A program made the translations under genes and the position numbers. Positions 49,384 to 58,983 of a DNA stretch of 64,000 bases are shown here, in pieces. This DNA is from Reinekea marinisedimentorum (lineage in GTDB: Bacteria > Pseudomonadota > Gammaproteobacteria > Pseudomonadales > Natronospirillaceae), in assembly GCF_004341165.1 (NCBI RefSeq), contig NZ_SLZR01000001.1, positions 310,001 through 374,000 on the forward strand. Direction: 5' to 3'. Below the pieces are notes generated by a model. It was not told where the DNA came from and ran no database searches. It worked only from the letters and a program-made list of their open reading frames with translations. How positions within the stretch are numbered: position 1 is the stretch's first letter; the number at the start of each line of letters is the position of its first letter.

Positions 49384-50643
49384 TTACTTCAGCTTAGCCA
49401 GCATATCGCGAGTAACCAGGGTGACGCCCTTCTCAGTCACGCGGAAGCCGCGCTTCTTATCGAGCTCGTGGTCAAAACCAATCTCCATACCCTGTGGAAT
49501 GTTACAGCCACTGTCGACAATCACCTTCTTCAGTTTGCAGTCTTCAGCAACATCGCAACCTGGCATCAGAACCGACTCCTTAATCACACTGCGTGAGTGC
49601 GTGTGCACGCGTGAGTACAGTAACGAGTTGCTGATGCTGGAACCGGAAATAATACAGCCACCGGAAACGGTCGAGTCGACCGCCATGCCGCGTCGGTCAT
49701 CATCGTTAAAGATGAATTTTGCCGGTGGCACCATTTCCTGGAAGGTCCAGATTGGCCACTCTTTGTCGTAGAGGTTCAGCGAAGGCGTAGGCGATACCAG
49801 CTCCATGTTGGCTTCCCAGAACGAATCCAGTGTACCTACATCTCGCCAGTAGGGCTGCTCGCCGGTTTCCGGGTCTTTGAAGGCGTGAGCATAAACATTG
49901 TGCTTTTCAATGATCGACGGAATGATGTCGTTGCCGAAGTCGTGGCTGGAATTGCTGTCGGCACCGTCTTTTTCCAGCTGTTCAAACAAAAATTTAGTGG
50001 TGAATACGTAGTTGCCCATAGACGCCAGGCACTTACCCGGCTTGCCGGGGATGGGGTTTGGCTCGGCAGGCTTTTCATCAAAGGCAACCACCCGGCCGGT
50101 TTCATCGGCGGTCATCACGCCGAATGCACCCGCGGCTTCTTCGATATCCGTTTCAAGACAGCAAACCGTCATATCGGCACCATTAGCCACGTGTTCAGCG
50201 ATCATCAGACCGTAGTCCATGCGGTAAACGTGGTCACCGGAGAGCACCAGTACATACTTGGGGTTTTCGGAGCGCAGAATATCGAGGTTCTGGTGCACCG
50301 CATCGGCGGTACCGACATACCAGTCGTCGCCCATGCGCTGAGAGGCTGGCAGTACATCGACAAATTCCGAGGTATCGGCCTTGAAGTTACCCCAGCCACG
50401 CTGAATATGGCGGATCAGGGAGTGCGATTTGTATTGCGTGGCAACACCAATGCGGCGAATGCCCGAGTTAATACAGTTGGAAAGAGGAAAGTCGACAATA
50501 CGGTACTTACCACCAAAGTAAACGGCCGGCTTTGCCCGCCAGTCGGTTAATTCATGTAGTCGGCTGCCGCGGCCACCTGCCAGCACCAGAGCATAGGTAT
50601 CTTTGGTCAGGTTACTGATAAAGCGATCTGTTTTTTGGACCAT
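49384..50643 (-). CDS. glgC: Glucose-1-phosphate adenylyltransferase
   Basis: GlgC makes ADP-glucose for glycogen synthesis. Signature pieces: [10 protein letters not shown] (nucleotide), [21 protein letters not shown] (activator/substrate region), [24 protein letters not shown], and the beta-helix C-terminal domain from ~residue 300. Length 419. It stands without other glg genes in this window. TGGAG precedes the ATG. Its 3' region holds a structured element with CsrA-like motifs; glgC mRNA is a classical CsrA target in enterobacteria. Confidence 0.95.
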   Translation of the reverse strand: MVQKTDRFISNLTKDTYALVLAGGRGSRLHELTDWRAKPAVYFGGKYRIVDFPLSNCINSGIRRIGVATQYKSHSLIRHIQRGWGNFKADTSEFVDVLPASQRMGDDWYVGTADAVHQNLDILRSENPKYVLVLSGDHVYRMDYGLMIAEHVANGADMTVCCLETDIEEAAGAFGVMTADETGRVVAFDEKPAEPNPIPGKPGKCLASMGNYVFTTKFLFEQLEKDGADSNSSHDFGNDIIPSIIEKHNVYAHAFKDPETGEQPYWRDVGTLDSFWEANMELVSPTPSLNLYDKEWPIWTFQEMVPPAKFIFNDDDRRGMAVDSTVSGGCIISGSSISNSLLYSRVHTHSRSVIKESVLMPGCDVAEDCKLKKVIVDSGCNIPQGMEIGFDHELDKKRGFRVTEKGVTLVTRDMLAKLK

Positions 50644-50980
50644 GCGGTTTCTCCATTGAGGCGATTTCAGAGATTTTTAATAGTTATTTTTAAATGTTAG
50701 AACACTAGAGATATTTCGCTGTGAAGATTCCCGGCTAAAAGCCGAGACTCAACTTTTTATTCTTTTTTTTAGAATGTTAATTCGAACCCTTATGAAATTA
50801 GCACATAGAAATTGAGATTGACCATGTGCTGCAGGTCATTATTAATTTGACCAGCTCAAAGTTTCATAATGTTGACGAACATCAAATCAGACCAGCTTTC
50901 CGGGCGAGCGACTAGGTCTATTTTCAGCGAGGGAGGAAACTCGCTTTTACTTCTCTGGAATGCGCCCTGGCCTCTGGTGT
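50644..50980 (-). other. AT-rich 337-bp intergenic region upstream of glgC
   Basis: No gene is supported here. It contains a CGGCT-AAA-AGCCG hairpin (~50734) followed ~15 bp later by long T runs on the plus strand, an ATGTT-GACG-AACAT inverted repeat at 50867-50880, and two copies of GACCAGCT (~50849 and ~50891). These are candidate control sites of glgC; none can be assigned. Confidence 0.4.
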
Positions 50981-51412
50981 CTATTCGACCCGTTGCCAGG
51001 TTTGAGTACGGCCAATGGCCGCCAGCCCAATATAGCCACGAACATCCAGCAGCGTGCCGTCTTCCGTCAGCGTCACTTTGGCCTTGTACTCTTTTCCGTT
51101 GGCCGGATCGAGGATGGTACCGCCCTTCCAGCTGTCACCTTTCTGGCTCAAGCCCCACAAGAAGGTCATGCCTTCAATCGGCTGATCTTTACGCTCACCC
51201 TTGCACTCTTCACAGGTTGGGTTGGGTTCGCTGGGGTTGAGTAGCTTTTCGATGCGGCCTTTAAGCTCGCCGTTTTCAATCCACACAGAAACCAGGCTCT
51301 TCGGTTCGCCGGTTTCGTCATCAATGGTCCGCCAGGTACCTTCGGGGCTGCTGTTGTCAGCGAAGGCCAATGGTGTCAGCAGTATCAGCAGGGTGAGCAT
51401 CAGTTTTTTCAT
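50981..51412 (-). CDS. DUF2147 family secreted protein
   Basis: I start at the ATG at 51412: MKKLMLTLLILLTPLAFA is a good signal peptide (cut before DNSSPEG), giving 143 residues. The open frame extends 26 codons further up, but that part is an 18-bp tandem duplication and no signal peptide would result. The mature part has the DUF2147 pattern: SPEGTWRTIDDETGEPKSLV, a CEECKGER cysteine pair, EGMTFLWGLSQKGD and ending GRTQTWQRV. Small periplasmic lipocalin-like domain of unknown role. Confidence 0.85.
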   Translation of the reverse strand: MKKLMLTLLILLTPLAFADNSSPEGTWRTIDDETGEPKSLVSVWIENGELKGRIEKLLNPSEPNPTCEECKGERKDQPIEGMTFLWGLSQKGDSWKGGTILDPANGKEYKAKVTLTEDGTLLDVRGYIGLAAIGRTQTWQRVE

Positions 51413-51424
51413 TTTTATTGTCTC

Positions 51425-51460
51425 AACGATTGTTTGGAAGTTAACGATTGCCTGGAAATT
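51425..51460. repeat. 18-bp tandem duplication upstream of the DUF2147 gene
   Basis: AACGATTGTTTGGAAGTT is followed directly by AACGATTGCCTGGAAATT (15 of 18 identical). It lies 13-48 bp before the start codon at 51412, in the promoter/leader region. Confidence 0.8.
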
Positions 51461-51508
51461 AACTGTAGCAGAAGCGAAACCTGAGGCCATTGCGACCTAA
51501 GTAGAAAA

Positions 51509-52000
51509 TCAGGCGGTCAGTTCTGCCGCTTTTGCCGCAACCAGTTGAGTCAGCAGTGATGGCGCGAATTCAATTTGCAGGCCGCGCTTGCCGCCGCTGG
51601 TAAAGATGGTGTCGAACCTGAGGGCACTGTTATCGAAGGCAATGGGCAGGCGTTTGCGCTGGCCGAACGGGCTGATGCCACCAACCACATAGCCGGTGGC
51701 CTTTTCTGCGAGATCGGTTTCCGCCATCGCCGCGCTTTTGGCATTGAAGGCTTTCGCCGCCAGCTTCAGGTTCAGCGTACCGGAAGCGGGCACCACGCAT
51801 ATGGCGGGCTTTTTTGCATCGCCATTCAGGCAGATGACCAGGGTTTTGAACAGCTGGTCGTGACTGATGCCGACAGAGTCAGCCACGGCCTGGCCATAGT
51901 TCTGGTGCGAACCCTTAGCGGGGTCGCCGTAGGCAACATCGTAGCTGTGAACGTTGAATTCCGCCTTCTGCTGCTTCAGGAACCGGCAGGCTGGCGTCAT
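51509..52000 (-). CDS. ybaK: Cys-tRNA(Pro) deacylase YbaK
   Basis: YbaK removes cysteine mis-attached to tRNA(Pro). The 163-residue sequence begins MTPACRFLKQQ and contains LFKTLVICLNG, PASGTLNLKLAAKAF with the conserved Lys, and GYVVGGISPFGQRKRLP, the deacylase signature. Its start overlaps the cpxA stop by four bases, so it is translated from the same mRNA. Confidence 0.92.
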   Translation of the reverse strand: MTPACRFLKQQKAEFNVHSYDVAYGDPAKGSHQNYGQAVADSVGISHDQLFKTLVICLNGDAKKPAICVVPASGTLNLKLAAKAFNAKSAAMAETDLAEKATGYVVGGISPFGQRKRLPIAFDNSALRFDTIFTSGGKRGLQIEFAPSLLTQLVAAKAAELTA

Positions 52001-53391
52001 TTGCCGCCACCGCGGACAGAATTCAGAGGCAGCTCGATAATGACATTAAGCCCGGTCGGCTTATTATTGAAGGCTTCAATTTTTCCGCCGTGCAGCTGTA
52101 CTGCCTGCAGCGCAATATTCAGCCCCAGGCCGGCGCCGGAATTGGTTTGATCGAGCCGATAGAAGGGGTCAAACAAGCGCTCCAGTTTATCCTCCGGTAC
52201 CCCGGGGCCCTGATCCGAAATACCGACCAAAAGGCGGTTATCGGTTTGGGTCATGGTCACGGTGATGGTGCCGTCGGCAGGTGTAAAGCGCAGCGCGTTA
52301 CGGATGACATTGTCAAAGGTACTGTGTAGCAGTTGGGCATCGGCCTTGATGCGCACGCCCTTGAGGATGTGGTCGTTAATCTTGATATTGCGCGGTTGAG
52401 CTTCAAAGCGGGCGTCTTCGACAACCTTGCGGATGATGTCGTCCACCTCCAGCGTTTGCCAGTCGGCCTGATGCATATCGTTTTCGAAGCGGCTCAGCTT
52501 AAGGATCTGCGCGATCATGTGTTCCAGCCGGTCGGTTTCACGCTCAATGCGATCGAGTGCTCGGTCCAGCCCTTCCGGTGCCTTCTGCCGCACAATACCC
52601 ATGGCGACCTGCAGCCGTGTTAGCGGTGAACGTAACTCATGTGAGACGTTACTGAGCAGGCGCTGCTGGGCAGACACCAGGTCTTCCAGCCGGGTTGCCA
52701 TGTCATCGAAGTCACGGCCGAGTTCGCCGATTTCGTCCTGACGGCGGGATACGCTGACACCTGCGCGGGAGTCGAGCTCACCACGGGCAAGCCCGCGCAC
52801 CGACTGCCGCAGCTTTTCGATAGGCCGCACCAGCGACCAGGTGAGCAGCAGACTCATCAGACCGGAAATGATCAGTGCCAGCGTCAGCTGCATCCATTTT
52901 TTATCCAGCCAGTTGGGCAGGTTGGCCGGGCTCAGCGGCGGAATGCCGCGCAGGAACAGCAGGAAACTCATGCCATTAATGGTGATGGGAATCGGCCCCA
53001 GCCAGTTTTCGGTATCCCAGGTGCCAATCTGCATGCCTTCGCCTTCCATCATCTCAGACAGCATGACCAGTATCCGCTTGGGCGGTTGAGGCGCACCCAG
53101 CATGCGGTAGTTGGTGTCGACCAGATACCACTGATAAATCGAGGTGGAGTTGAATTCAGCCAGGGTTTGCGCCAGTCGGGCATAGTCTTCGCTGTCAAAA
53201 TTGACCGTCGGCAACTGCATGGTATCGAGAATTTCGATGTGCTCTTCTGTCGGGGCATCAATCCTGTACTGCTGCGATTGCTGAACAGAAACAAAATAGG
53301 CTGCACTGACAATGAGGATCAGAGAAAACCAGAAGCTGAGCCAGATCTTGCCGAAGATCGAGCCCAGCGGGTTGAGTTTGTGAAAGTGCAT
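51997..53391 (-). CDS. cpxA: Envelope-stress sensor histidine kinase CpxA-like
   Basis: Two membrane helices (~residues 13-33 and ~170-192) flank a periplasmic sensor domain of about 135 residues. HAMP, HisKA (LLSNVSHELRSPLTRL), and HATPase motifs (NVIRNALRF, SDQGPGVPEDKL, GAGLGLNIALQ) follow. The 464-residue length and pairing with CpxR match CpxA, which senses misfolded envelope proteins. The cpxR-cpxA order with a 55-bp gap is as usual; ybaK follows in the same operon, which is less common. Confidence 0.85.
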   Translation of the reverse strand: MHFHKLNPLGSIFGKIWLSFWFSLILIVSAAYFVSVQQSQQYRIDAPTEEHIEILDTMQLPTVNFDSEDYARLAQTLAEFNSTSIYQWYLVDTNYRMLGAPQPPKRILVMLSEMMEGEGMQIGTWDTENWLGPIPITINGMSFLLFLRGIPPLSPANLPNWLDKKWMQLTLALIISGLMSLLLTWSLVRPIEKLRQSVRGLARGELDSRAGVSVSRRQDEIGELGRDFDDMATRLEDLVSAQQRLLSNVSHELRSPLTRLQVAMGIVRQKAPEGLDRALDRIERETDRLEHMIAQILKLSRFENDMHQADWQTLEVDDIIRKVVEDARFEAQPRNIKINDHILKGVRIKADAQLLHSTFDNVIRNALRFTPADGTITVTMTQTDNRLLVGISDQGPGVPEDKLERLFDPFYRLDQTNSGAGLGLNIALQAVQLHGGKIEAFNNKPTGLNVIIELPLNSVRGGGK

Positions 53392-53446
53392 GACGACCCT
53401 CTTAATTGGTGCTGCTTAAAATTAAGGGGCTTACGACCCTGAGCTG

Positions 53447-54148
53447 TTACTGGTTAGGGTCTACGAACAGATAGCCAATACCTCGAATGGTCTGGATTTT
53501 CGATTGCTCGGAAGAGCCACCCAGCTTACGGCGAACATTGGAGACGTGCATATCGATGGAACGGTCATAAGCCATAATCTCGCGGCCCAGAACTTCCAGA
53601 TAGAGGTCTTCCTTCGGTACGGCCTTGCCGGCACGCGACATTAGTACGCGCAAAACCTTGAATTCACTGGTGGTCATAGGAATATGCTCACCGTCGCAAT
53701 AAACCCGGTAGGTATCGAAATTCAGTTCAACGCCGTTGCAGGCGAGAATGCCGCTGTCGTTGTTCTGCAGGCTGCGGTCCAGCTCAATACGGCGGATCAA
53801 CGCTTTAATACGCGCCAGCAGCTCACGGTGGCTGTAGGGTTTGGCCAGATAGTCATCGGCGCCCAGCTCCAGGCCGAGGATGCGGTCGGTTTCTTCGCCC
53901 TTGGCGGTCAGCATCAGCACCGGCACGATGGAGTTCTGGCGAATGCGTTTCAGGGTTTCGAAGCCATCGATGCCCGGCATCATGACATCCAGAAGGACCA
54001 GGTCGTAATGGTGCAGAGCGATCTTTTCGATACCCTCTTCACCGGTGTGCGCAGCCTCTAAGCGGTAACCTTCTACTGAAAGATACTCCCCCAGTAGTTC
54101 TGCTAAATCTCTATCGTCGTCGATCAATAGAATGCTGTGTGTACTCAT
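53447..54148 (-). CDS. cpxR: Envelope-stress response regulator CpxR-like
   Basis: An OmpR-type regulator: receiver with LLIDDDRDL, phospho-acceptor Asp in LVLLDVMMPG, Lys in LAKPYSHREL, then the winged helix (TSEFKVLRVLMSRAGKAVPKEDL, ... RSIDMHVSNVRRKLGG, GIGYLFV). Best match by context is CpxR with CpxA next to it. A CpxR-box-like sequence lies 77 bp upstream of its start, suggesting autoregulation. Confidence 0.88.
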   Translation of the reverse strand: MSTHSILLIDDDRDLAELLGEYLSVEGYRLEAAHTGEEGIEKIALHHYDLVLLDVMMPGIDGFETLKRIRQNSIVPVLMLTAKGEETDRILGLELGADDYLAKPYSHRELLARIKALIRRIELDRSLQNNDSGILACNGVELNFDTYRVYCDGEHIPMTTSEFKVLRVLMSRAGKAVPKEDLYLEVLGREIMAYDRSIDMHVSNVRRKLGGSSEQSKIQTIRGIGYLFVDPNQ

Positions 54149-54224
54149 AGTTTTTGTCTCAATTTAAATCCATGACTGCGATATGCGCGTAGTTTTGGGA
54201 AATACCAAGCCTTTGGCCAATGCT

Positions 54225-54240
54225 TTTACTGCACGTTTAC
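54225..54240 (-). promoter_or_regulatory. CpxR-box-like site upstream of cpxR
   Basis: On the minus strand it reads GTAAA-N6-GTAAA, close to the GTAAA-N5-GTAAA consensus. It sits between cpxR and the divergent smrA gene and could serve both. Just beside it a GTTTAC/GTAAAC inverted repeat extends the symmetry. Confidence 0.5.
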
Positions 54241-54315
54241 GCCCTTTGTAAACACAAAATAATGCACCAATTTCGCAGACGTTTCGTTACTATTTGCGCG
54301 TTGAACAGGTGATTT

Positions 54316-54906
54316 ATGATTGAAGATGATGAATTCGATGCCTTCATGCAGGAAATGAAAGGCGTCAAACCAATAAAAGCGAAAAAGAAGGTTGATCTGG
54401 CCCGGCCCAAGGTGCAGGAGCCTTCACTGATCCATCGCCGGCAGATGGCGGTGAAGGTGGAAAAGGGCTCAAACAACCACTTAACCGAAGAGATTATCGA
54501 TCTGGTTCACCCGCTGGATGTGCTCGAATACCGCAGCGATGGTGTGTCGCTGGGGGTGTTTCGTAACCTGAAGCGCGGTCAGTACGCCATTGATGCGCGC
54601 CTCGATCTGCACCATAAGAAGATGAAACAGGCGCGTGAAGAGGTGTTCCAGTTCATTAAAGATTGCCAGAAGTATGATATTCGCTCGGCCATTATTCTGC
54701 ACGGCAAGGGTGAGCTGAGTGAGCCGAAGGCGTTCCTGAAATCCTGCACCAATACCTGGCTGAAGCAGATTCCCGAGGTCATCGCCTTTCACAGTGCGCA
54801 GAAGCATCACGGTGGCGTCGGTGCGCTCTACGTGCTGATTAAAAAGAGTGATCACAAAAAGCAGGAAAACCGTATTCATTACAACAAGGGCCGTGTTGAC
54901 AACTGA
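54316..54906 (+). CDS. smrA: Smr-domain protein (SmrA-like DNA endonuclease family)
   Basis: A short basic N-terminal region precedes a C-terminal Smr domain: LDLHHKKMKQAREEV (first motif), HGKG, and GGVGALYVLIKK. Smr domains nick branched DNA or bind/cut RNA. Length 196, comparable to SmrA (YdaL). Divergent from cpxR. Confidence 0.85.
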   Translation: MIEDDEFDAFMQEMKGVKPIKAKKKVDLARPKVQEPSLIHRRQMAVKVEKGSNNHLTEEIIDLVHPLDVLEYRSDGVSLGVFRNLKRGQYAIDARLDLHHKKMKQAREEVFQFIKDCQKYDIRSAIILHGKGELSEPKAFLKSCTNTWLKQIPEVIAFHSAQKHHGGVGALYVLIKKSDHKKQENRIHYNKGRVDN

Positions 54907-55180
54907 CTGACTCAAAGTTGCGCTCAGTTCTGATGGTAAGGAAATATTTTGGTTTTTTGGCGTCTTTCTATGTCAATAAACTGCCATGTTGCTATTCTTG
55001 CCGGCCTCTACTGACCACGAGCGTCAACTTTTGCTGCTCAACCGGGTACAAATGACCCGCTAAGTCAGCATTTATTGTGCACTTGGGCATATTTTTTAAA
55101 ATGTTGGTGCTAGTTCACTCTTTATTAGTGGTATTTGGCTAAAATTTAGCCTGTAAATTGAGTTTGAAAGGTGCGTTGTT

Positions 55181-57325
55181 ATGTCTAGTGCAACCGTTAC
55201 TCAGATCGGAAAGCATCGTAAGAACAGTCGTAAGATTGATACTGTGCGTCTGGGTGCGTTGGCCAACCGGTTTAAGAATTTTGTGCCGGTCGTTCTCGAC
55301 AGCTTCTTTATTGAGGCTGATGATTTTCTGTTCAAAATGGCGGATTCAACGTCAAACGCGTTTGAATCCGGTCAGTTCTTTGAGCAGTTACGTGCACTGC
55401 GCCTGCAAAAAAATGACATCCGCACCGCGATCATCAACAACGTCGACCGTTGGCTCAACGGTGACCATACACCGGCTGATCAGGCGCAGGCGAGTGAAGA
55501 AAAGCCCAACCTGAGCCTGCTCGATGATGTCGCTCTGGAGCGGACTCTGGCGATCGACAGCTTCGCAGCCCGCACCATTGAACGCTCCGGCAATGAATGG
55601 CTGGCGTTCCATGAACGCATGCTGGCGTTGACCGGTGAAAAGAATCTCAGCCGCAAAGACATCCCCTTTAATGCCGAGATCTTCGGTGAAATCGTGCTCA
55701 CCGAGCTGGAAACACTGGAAAGCAAGCTGTCCACAGTACTGATGCTGTTCCGTAAGTTCGATGGCATTGCCCTGCCCAAGCTGCTCGAGTTCTACCAGCG
55801 CTCGAATGTTTGGCTGATAGAAGAAGGCGTGCTGCCGAACCTGAATTTGCATGCCCCGCACAAGCCCAGCTTGCCAACTCATGACCCCAAAACCTTTGCC
55901 ACTCTCGGTGCCAGCCTGGCCAGTGCTCAGGGCGTGTCCATCGGCGCTGCCGTGCCGGGTATGCCGGGTGCCGGTGGCAACGGCGTCATGGTCGATGCCG
56001 GTCTGCTTTCATCGATGATGGCGTCGATTAGCCAACTGCAGGCGCAAACCGTTGCCGCACCGAGCGCGCATAACCTTGATGCCTTGAAAGACTGGACCGC
56101 CAGTCAGGCCAAGGAAGTCACCCGTCAGACTCAGGGCACACTCGAAGCAGGCACCGTTTCGCTGGTCGCTATGCTGTTTGAATACATTTTGGATGATAAA
56201 AACCTGTCGGCACACATGAAGCAGCTGCTGGCGCGTATGCAGATTCCCATCATTAAGGTGGCGATTCTCGATAAAGACTTCTTTACCGATACCGACCACA
56301 GCGCCCGGCTGTTGCTCAACCGTATGGCGCGCTCGGCAACCGGCTGGAATCCCGGCGCCGCCATTGAAAACGACATGCTGCTCGACGGGATGGAAAAGAT
56401 TGTCAGTCGTCTGGCCCACGAGTTCGATGATGACGTCACGGTGTTCGATGAGCTGCTGACCGAATTTGACCAGCTGCTCGAAGGCTATGAGGCCGAGCTC
56501 AGCAAGCAGGTTGAAGAAGTGAAGGCTGTTGAACAGCAGGCCTTTGAAGCGCATCAGAAGCAGGACCGGGCACGCATCTTTATGGACACCCTGTTGGCCA
56601 ACGAGGCACTGCCGGATTCGCTGTACAAATTGCTGGATGTGAACTGGTATCAGCTGATGAGGTCGATATTTAACAGCAGCGGCGAAAGCAAGGGCTGGAA
56701 AACCAGCGGTCGCATTGCCAAAGAACTGGTTTGGTCACTGCAACCAAGTGTGCAGATTACCCACAGGGCCCGTTTTGAACAGCTGGTGCCAAAACTGCTC
56801 GAGGGCTTTGCCAACGGCCTGAAAGCCTGCAGATTCTCGGAAGCTCAAATCAACAGCGCGCTGGCGGAGGTTAAGAATTATCATGCCCTCTATGCCCAAC
56901 CGCTGAATGAATCCATATGGGAAGCCCAGGAAAAGCTGGACCGCTTTGAAGAGGCCTCTAAGGTTGCCGATGCCGTTATTGAAGAGCCTGCACCGCTGAA
57001 GGTCGATGAGCCGGTCGTGCAGATTAAGAATGCCGACTTGAGCTACTACATGGATCAGGTTGAATCGCTGTCGGAAGATCAGTGGTTCGATATTGAGCAG
57101 AGCGATGGCAGCTACGAGCGTGGCCGCCTGAGCTGTATTGTGGGTGCCGGCAGTAAGTATGTGTTCACGAACTACGCCGGTGAAAAAATTGCCGAGCGCT
57201 CGGCGATTGGCCTGGCCATGTCGATGCGTAATGATCAGTTCCGACTGATTGCGGAAGACCCGCTGTTTGATCGCATGATTGATACGCTGGTTGAAGATTT
57301 GGGTCAGGATTCCGTCACGCAATAG
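55181..57325 (+). CDS. DUF1631 family protein
   Basis: A 714-residue soluble protein, mainly helical, with acidic clusters and a small C-terminal beta region (~630-690, RLSCIVGAGSKYVFTNYAGEKIAERS) that resembles a PilZ-like or SH3-like fold. The N-terminal part (LRALRLQKNDIRTAIINNVDRWL) and length are typical of DUF1631, a gammaproteobacterial family of unknown function. GGTGCG-type weak RBS before the ATG; the preceding 274-bp gap has no gene. Confidence 0.8.
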   Translation: MSSATVTQIGKHRKNSRKIDTVRLGALANRFKNFVPVVLDSFFIEADDFLFKMADSTSNAFESGQFFEQLRALRLQKNDIRTAIINNVDRWLNGDHTPADQAQASEEKPNLSLLDDVALERTLAIDSFAARTIERSGNEWLAFHERMLALTGEKNLSRKDIPFNAEIFGEIVLTELETLESKLSTVLMLFRKFDGIALPKLLEFYQRSNVWLIEEGVLPNLNLHAPHKPSLPTHDPKTFATLGASLASAQGVSIGAAVPGMPGAGGNGVMVDAGLLSSMMASISQLQAQTVAAPSAHNLDALKDWTASQAKEVTRQTQGTLEAGTVSLVAMLFEYILDDKNLSAHMKQLLARMQIPIIKVAILDKDFFTDTDHSARLLLNRMARSATGWNPGAAIENDMLLDGMEKIVSRLAHEFDDDVTVFDELLTEFDQLLEGYEAELSKQVEEVKAVEQQAFEAHQKQDRARIFMDTLLANEALPDSLYKLLDVNWYQLMRSIFNSSGESKGWKTSGRIAKELVWSLQPSVQITHRARFEQLVPKLLEGFANGLKACRFSEAQINSALAEVKNYHALYAQPLNESIWEAQEKLDRFEEASKVADAVIEEPAPLKVDEPVVQIKNADLSYYMDQVESLSEDQWFDIEQSDGSYERGRLSCIVGAGSKYVFTNYAGEKIAERSAIGLAMSMRNDQFRLIAEDPLFDRMIDTLVEDLGQDSVTQ

Positions 57326-57331
57326 TGACGG
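57312..57331. other. 7-bp hairpin around the DUF1631 stop codon
   Basis: CCGTCAC (57312-57318) and GTGACGG (57325-57331) flank GCAATA; the TAG stop (57323-57325) straddles loop and stem. A T7 run lies ~15 bp further on, so it may be a weak terminator. Confidence 0.5.
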
Positions 57332-57566
57332 CCTGTCGGCTGAAGTTTTTTTGACTGCCCTGTCATGCGGTTGGCGCAACCCGTGGCGGCAACTCCCCCT
57401 CCCTTACCTCTGACATTTATTCGGGGTTGTAATATTGAGCCTGGCTGATGTTTTCGCGCTGCTTTCGCCGGCGAAACTGAATCCCGGCTTAACAGGTGAA
57501 TTCTGGCCTATAGTGTTAACCGCATCGTCGCTTTATTCTTGGTTTGTTAAAGCCGGAGGCGCGGAA

Positions 57567-58325
57567 ATGAAGTTAACCTATTGTTTGATGGTGGCGGTGA
57601 TCATGGTCAGTGGCTGTGCCACCGGGCCGCGCTACAACCTGAACACCAGCCTTGCACAGGCCAGCACCATGGCCACCAGCAGCAACCCGGCCGACCGGCA
57701 GATCAAGAGCAACCCGCCTTACTATAAGCCTTCGGCGCCGCGGGTCCGAAGCTCTGGTTATGTCTCTTACCGCAGCCGCAGCACGCACTACTCTCCCTAT
57801 AACCCCGACGGTCAGCGCTTCTTTATTGGTTATTCGCAGGGCCTGAACCCGGATTCTCCGGATTACGATCTCAATGCCGGCATTCAGATTGGCTATGCGG
57901 CGCAATCCGGCGAGCTGGAATTCCGAATCATGGGTGAATACTCCGATGCCAGTTTTAATACCGACAGTGCGCAGGGGCTGAATTCGCCAGATATCCTGGC
58001 CATGCATTTTGATCTGGCCAGAGTGGTGCCGATGGGTGCCGTTGACTTCAGCATTGGCGGGCGGCTGTCGTTTTCAGGGCTTTATTTTGATTACGACAAC
58101 CCGCTCTATATCGACGGCCGCCAGTACCGCAGCGACAGTCTGTTTGGCCTGGGCGTGGGCATTCCCAGCGGTCTTTTATGGTACGGCGACGGCATGAGTG
58201 TGCAGCTGCTGATCACACCGACCTGGACGATGTACAGCGATACCACGAGTATCGGCTTCAATAACGATGTGGTGGCCAACAACTTTAATATTCCGGTGAG
58301 CGTTGCCGTGGGTTTTGAGTTCTAA
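57567..58325 (+). CDS. Outer-membrane lipoprotein, unknown
   Basis: Start at 57567 has GGAGG 7 nt upstream and gives MKLTYCLMVAVIMVSGC with lipobox VSGC (Cys17); a longer in-frame start at 57435 would hide the signal. After a Ser/Pro/Arg-rich linker (18-70) the rest (~70-252) is strands of alternating hydrophobics with glycines and tyrosines, ending in Phe (SVAVGFEF), the look of a small outer-membrane beta barrel. I do not recognise a family. Confidence 0.65.
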   Translation: MKLTYCLMVAVIMVSGCATGPRYNLNTSLAQASTMATSSNPADRQIKSNPPYYKPSAPRVRSSGYVSYRSRSTHYSPYNPDGQRFFIGYSQGLNPDSPDYDLNAGIQIGYAAQSGELEFRIMGEYSDASFNTDSAQGLNSPDILAMHFDLARVVPMGAVDFSIGGRLSFSGLYFDYDNPLYIDGRQYRSDSLFGLGVGIPSGLLWYGDGMSVQLLITPTWTMYSDTTSIGFNNDVVANNFNIPVSVAVGFEF

Positions 58326-58341
58326 GCTCACTGGTTTAGTT

Positions 58342-58845
58342 TTATTTTTTATCAAATACCGCGAATGAGTAGTTATAAGGGTTGGAGTCGTCGGCAGAAA
58401 ACGCTTCCCGGCCAATCTCAGTAAACTGGCTGAGGTCAAATTCCGGGAAGAAGGCATCGCCAGCCACCTCGGCATGCACAAAGGTAATGTACAGCCGGTC
58501 TGCTCTGGGCAGGCACAACTTATAGATTTCGGCACCGCCCATCACGATTACCTCATCGCTGGCGTTCACCAGGCTGCTGGCCTCGGCCAGTTCAATGGCC
58601 TGATCCAGGCTGGTCACAACGTGGACCCCCTCGGCGCGGTAGCTTTCATCACGGGTAATGACAATGTTGGTGCGGTTAGGCAGCGGCTTACCAATGCTTT
58701 CATAGGTTTTACGGCCCATGATGACCGCCTTGCCGGTGGTCAGCTGTTTAAAGTATTTCAGATCGTTAGGCAGGTGCCACGGCAGTTTGTTGTTGCGGCC
58801 GATGGTGCGGTTTTCTGCCATTGCCCAGATTAATGAAATACGCAT
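58342..58845 (-). CDS. folA: Dihydrofolate reductase
   Basis: FolA reduces dihydrofolate to tetrahydrofolate. I start at the ATG at 58845 (MRISLIWAMAENRTIGRNNKLPWHL begins the family; 167 aa) with AAGAGG 8 nt upstream; the long extension upstream is not family-like. Seen: the substrate loop LPWHLPNDLKYFK (with catalytic Asp), NADPH-binding GRKTYESIG, and VIVMGGAEIY. Convergent with the lipoprotein gene and divergent from aspA. Confidence 0.96.
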   Translation of the reverse strand: MRISLIWAMAENRTIGRNNKLPWHLPNDLKYFKQLTTGKAVIMGRKTYESIGKPLPNRTNIVITRDESYRAEGVHVVTSLDQAIELAEASSLVNASDEVIVMGGAEIYKLCLPRADRLYITFVHAEVAGDAFFPEFDLSQFTEIGREAFSADDSNPYNYSFAVFDKK

Positions 58846-58983
58846 TACTTTGCCTCTTGCTGATCGAATGTGGTTTGCGATGAAGAGTTGGATCATAGTA
58901 GCGGCTGGCATTGGGTACAAGGCTTGTTCGGCCTTGTTAATTTGATAAGCTGAGCTTCCTAACTGACTGATGAGATTGTTTGT

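Noticed and set aside
53086-53442. Plus-strand frame within cpxA
   Set aside because: Antisense shadow of a well-supported histidine kinase.
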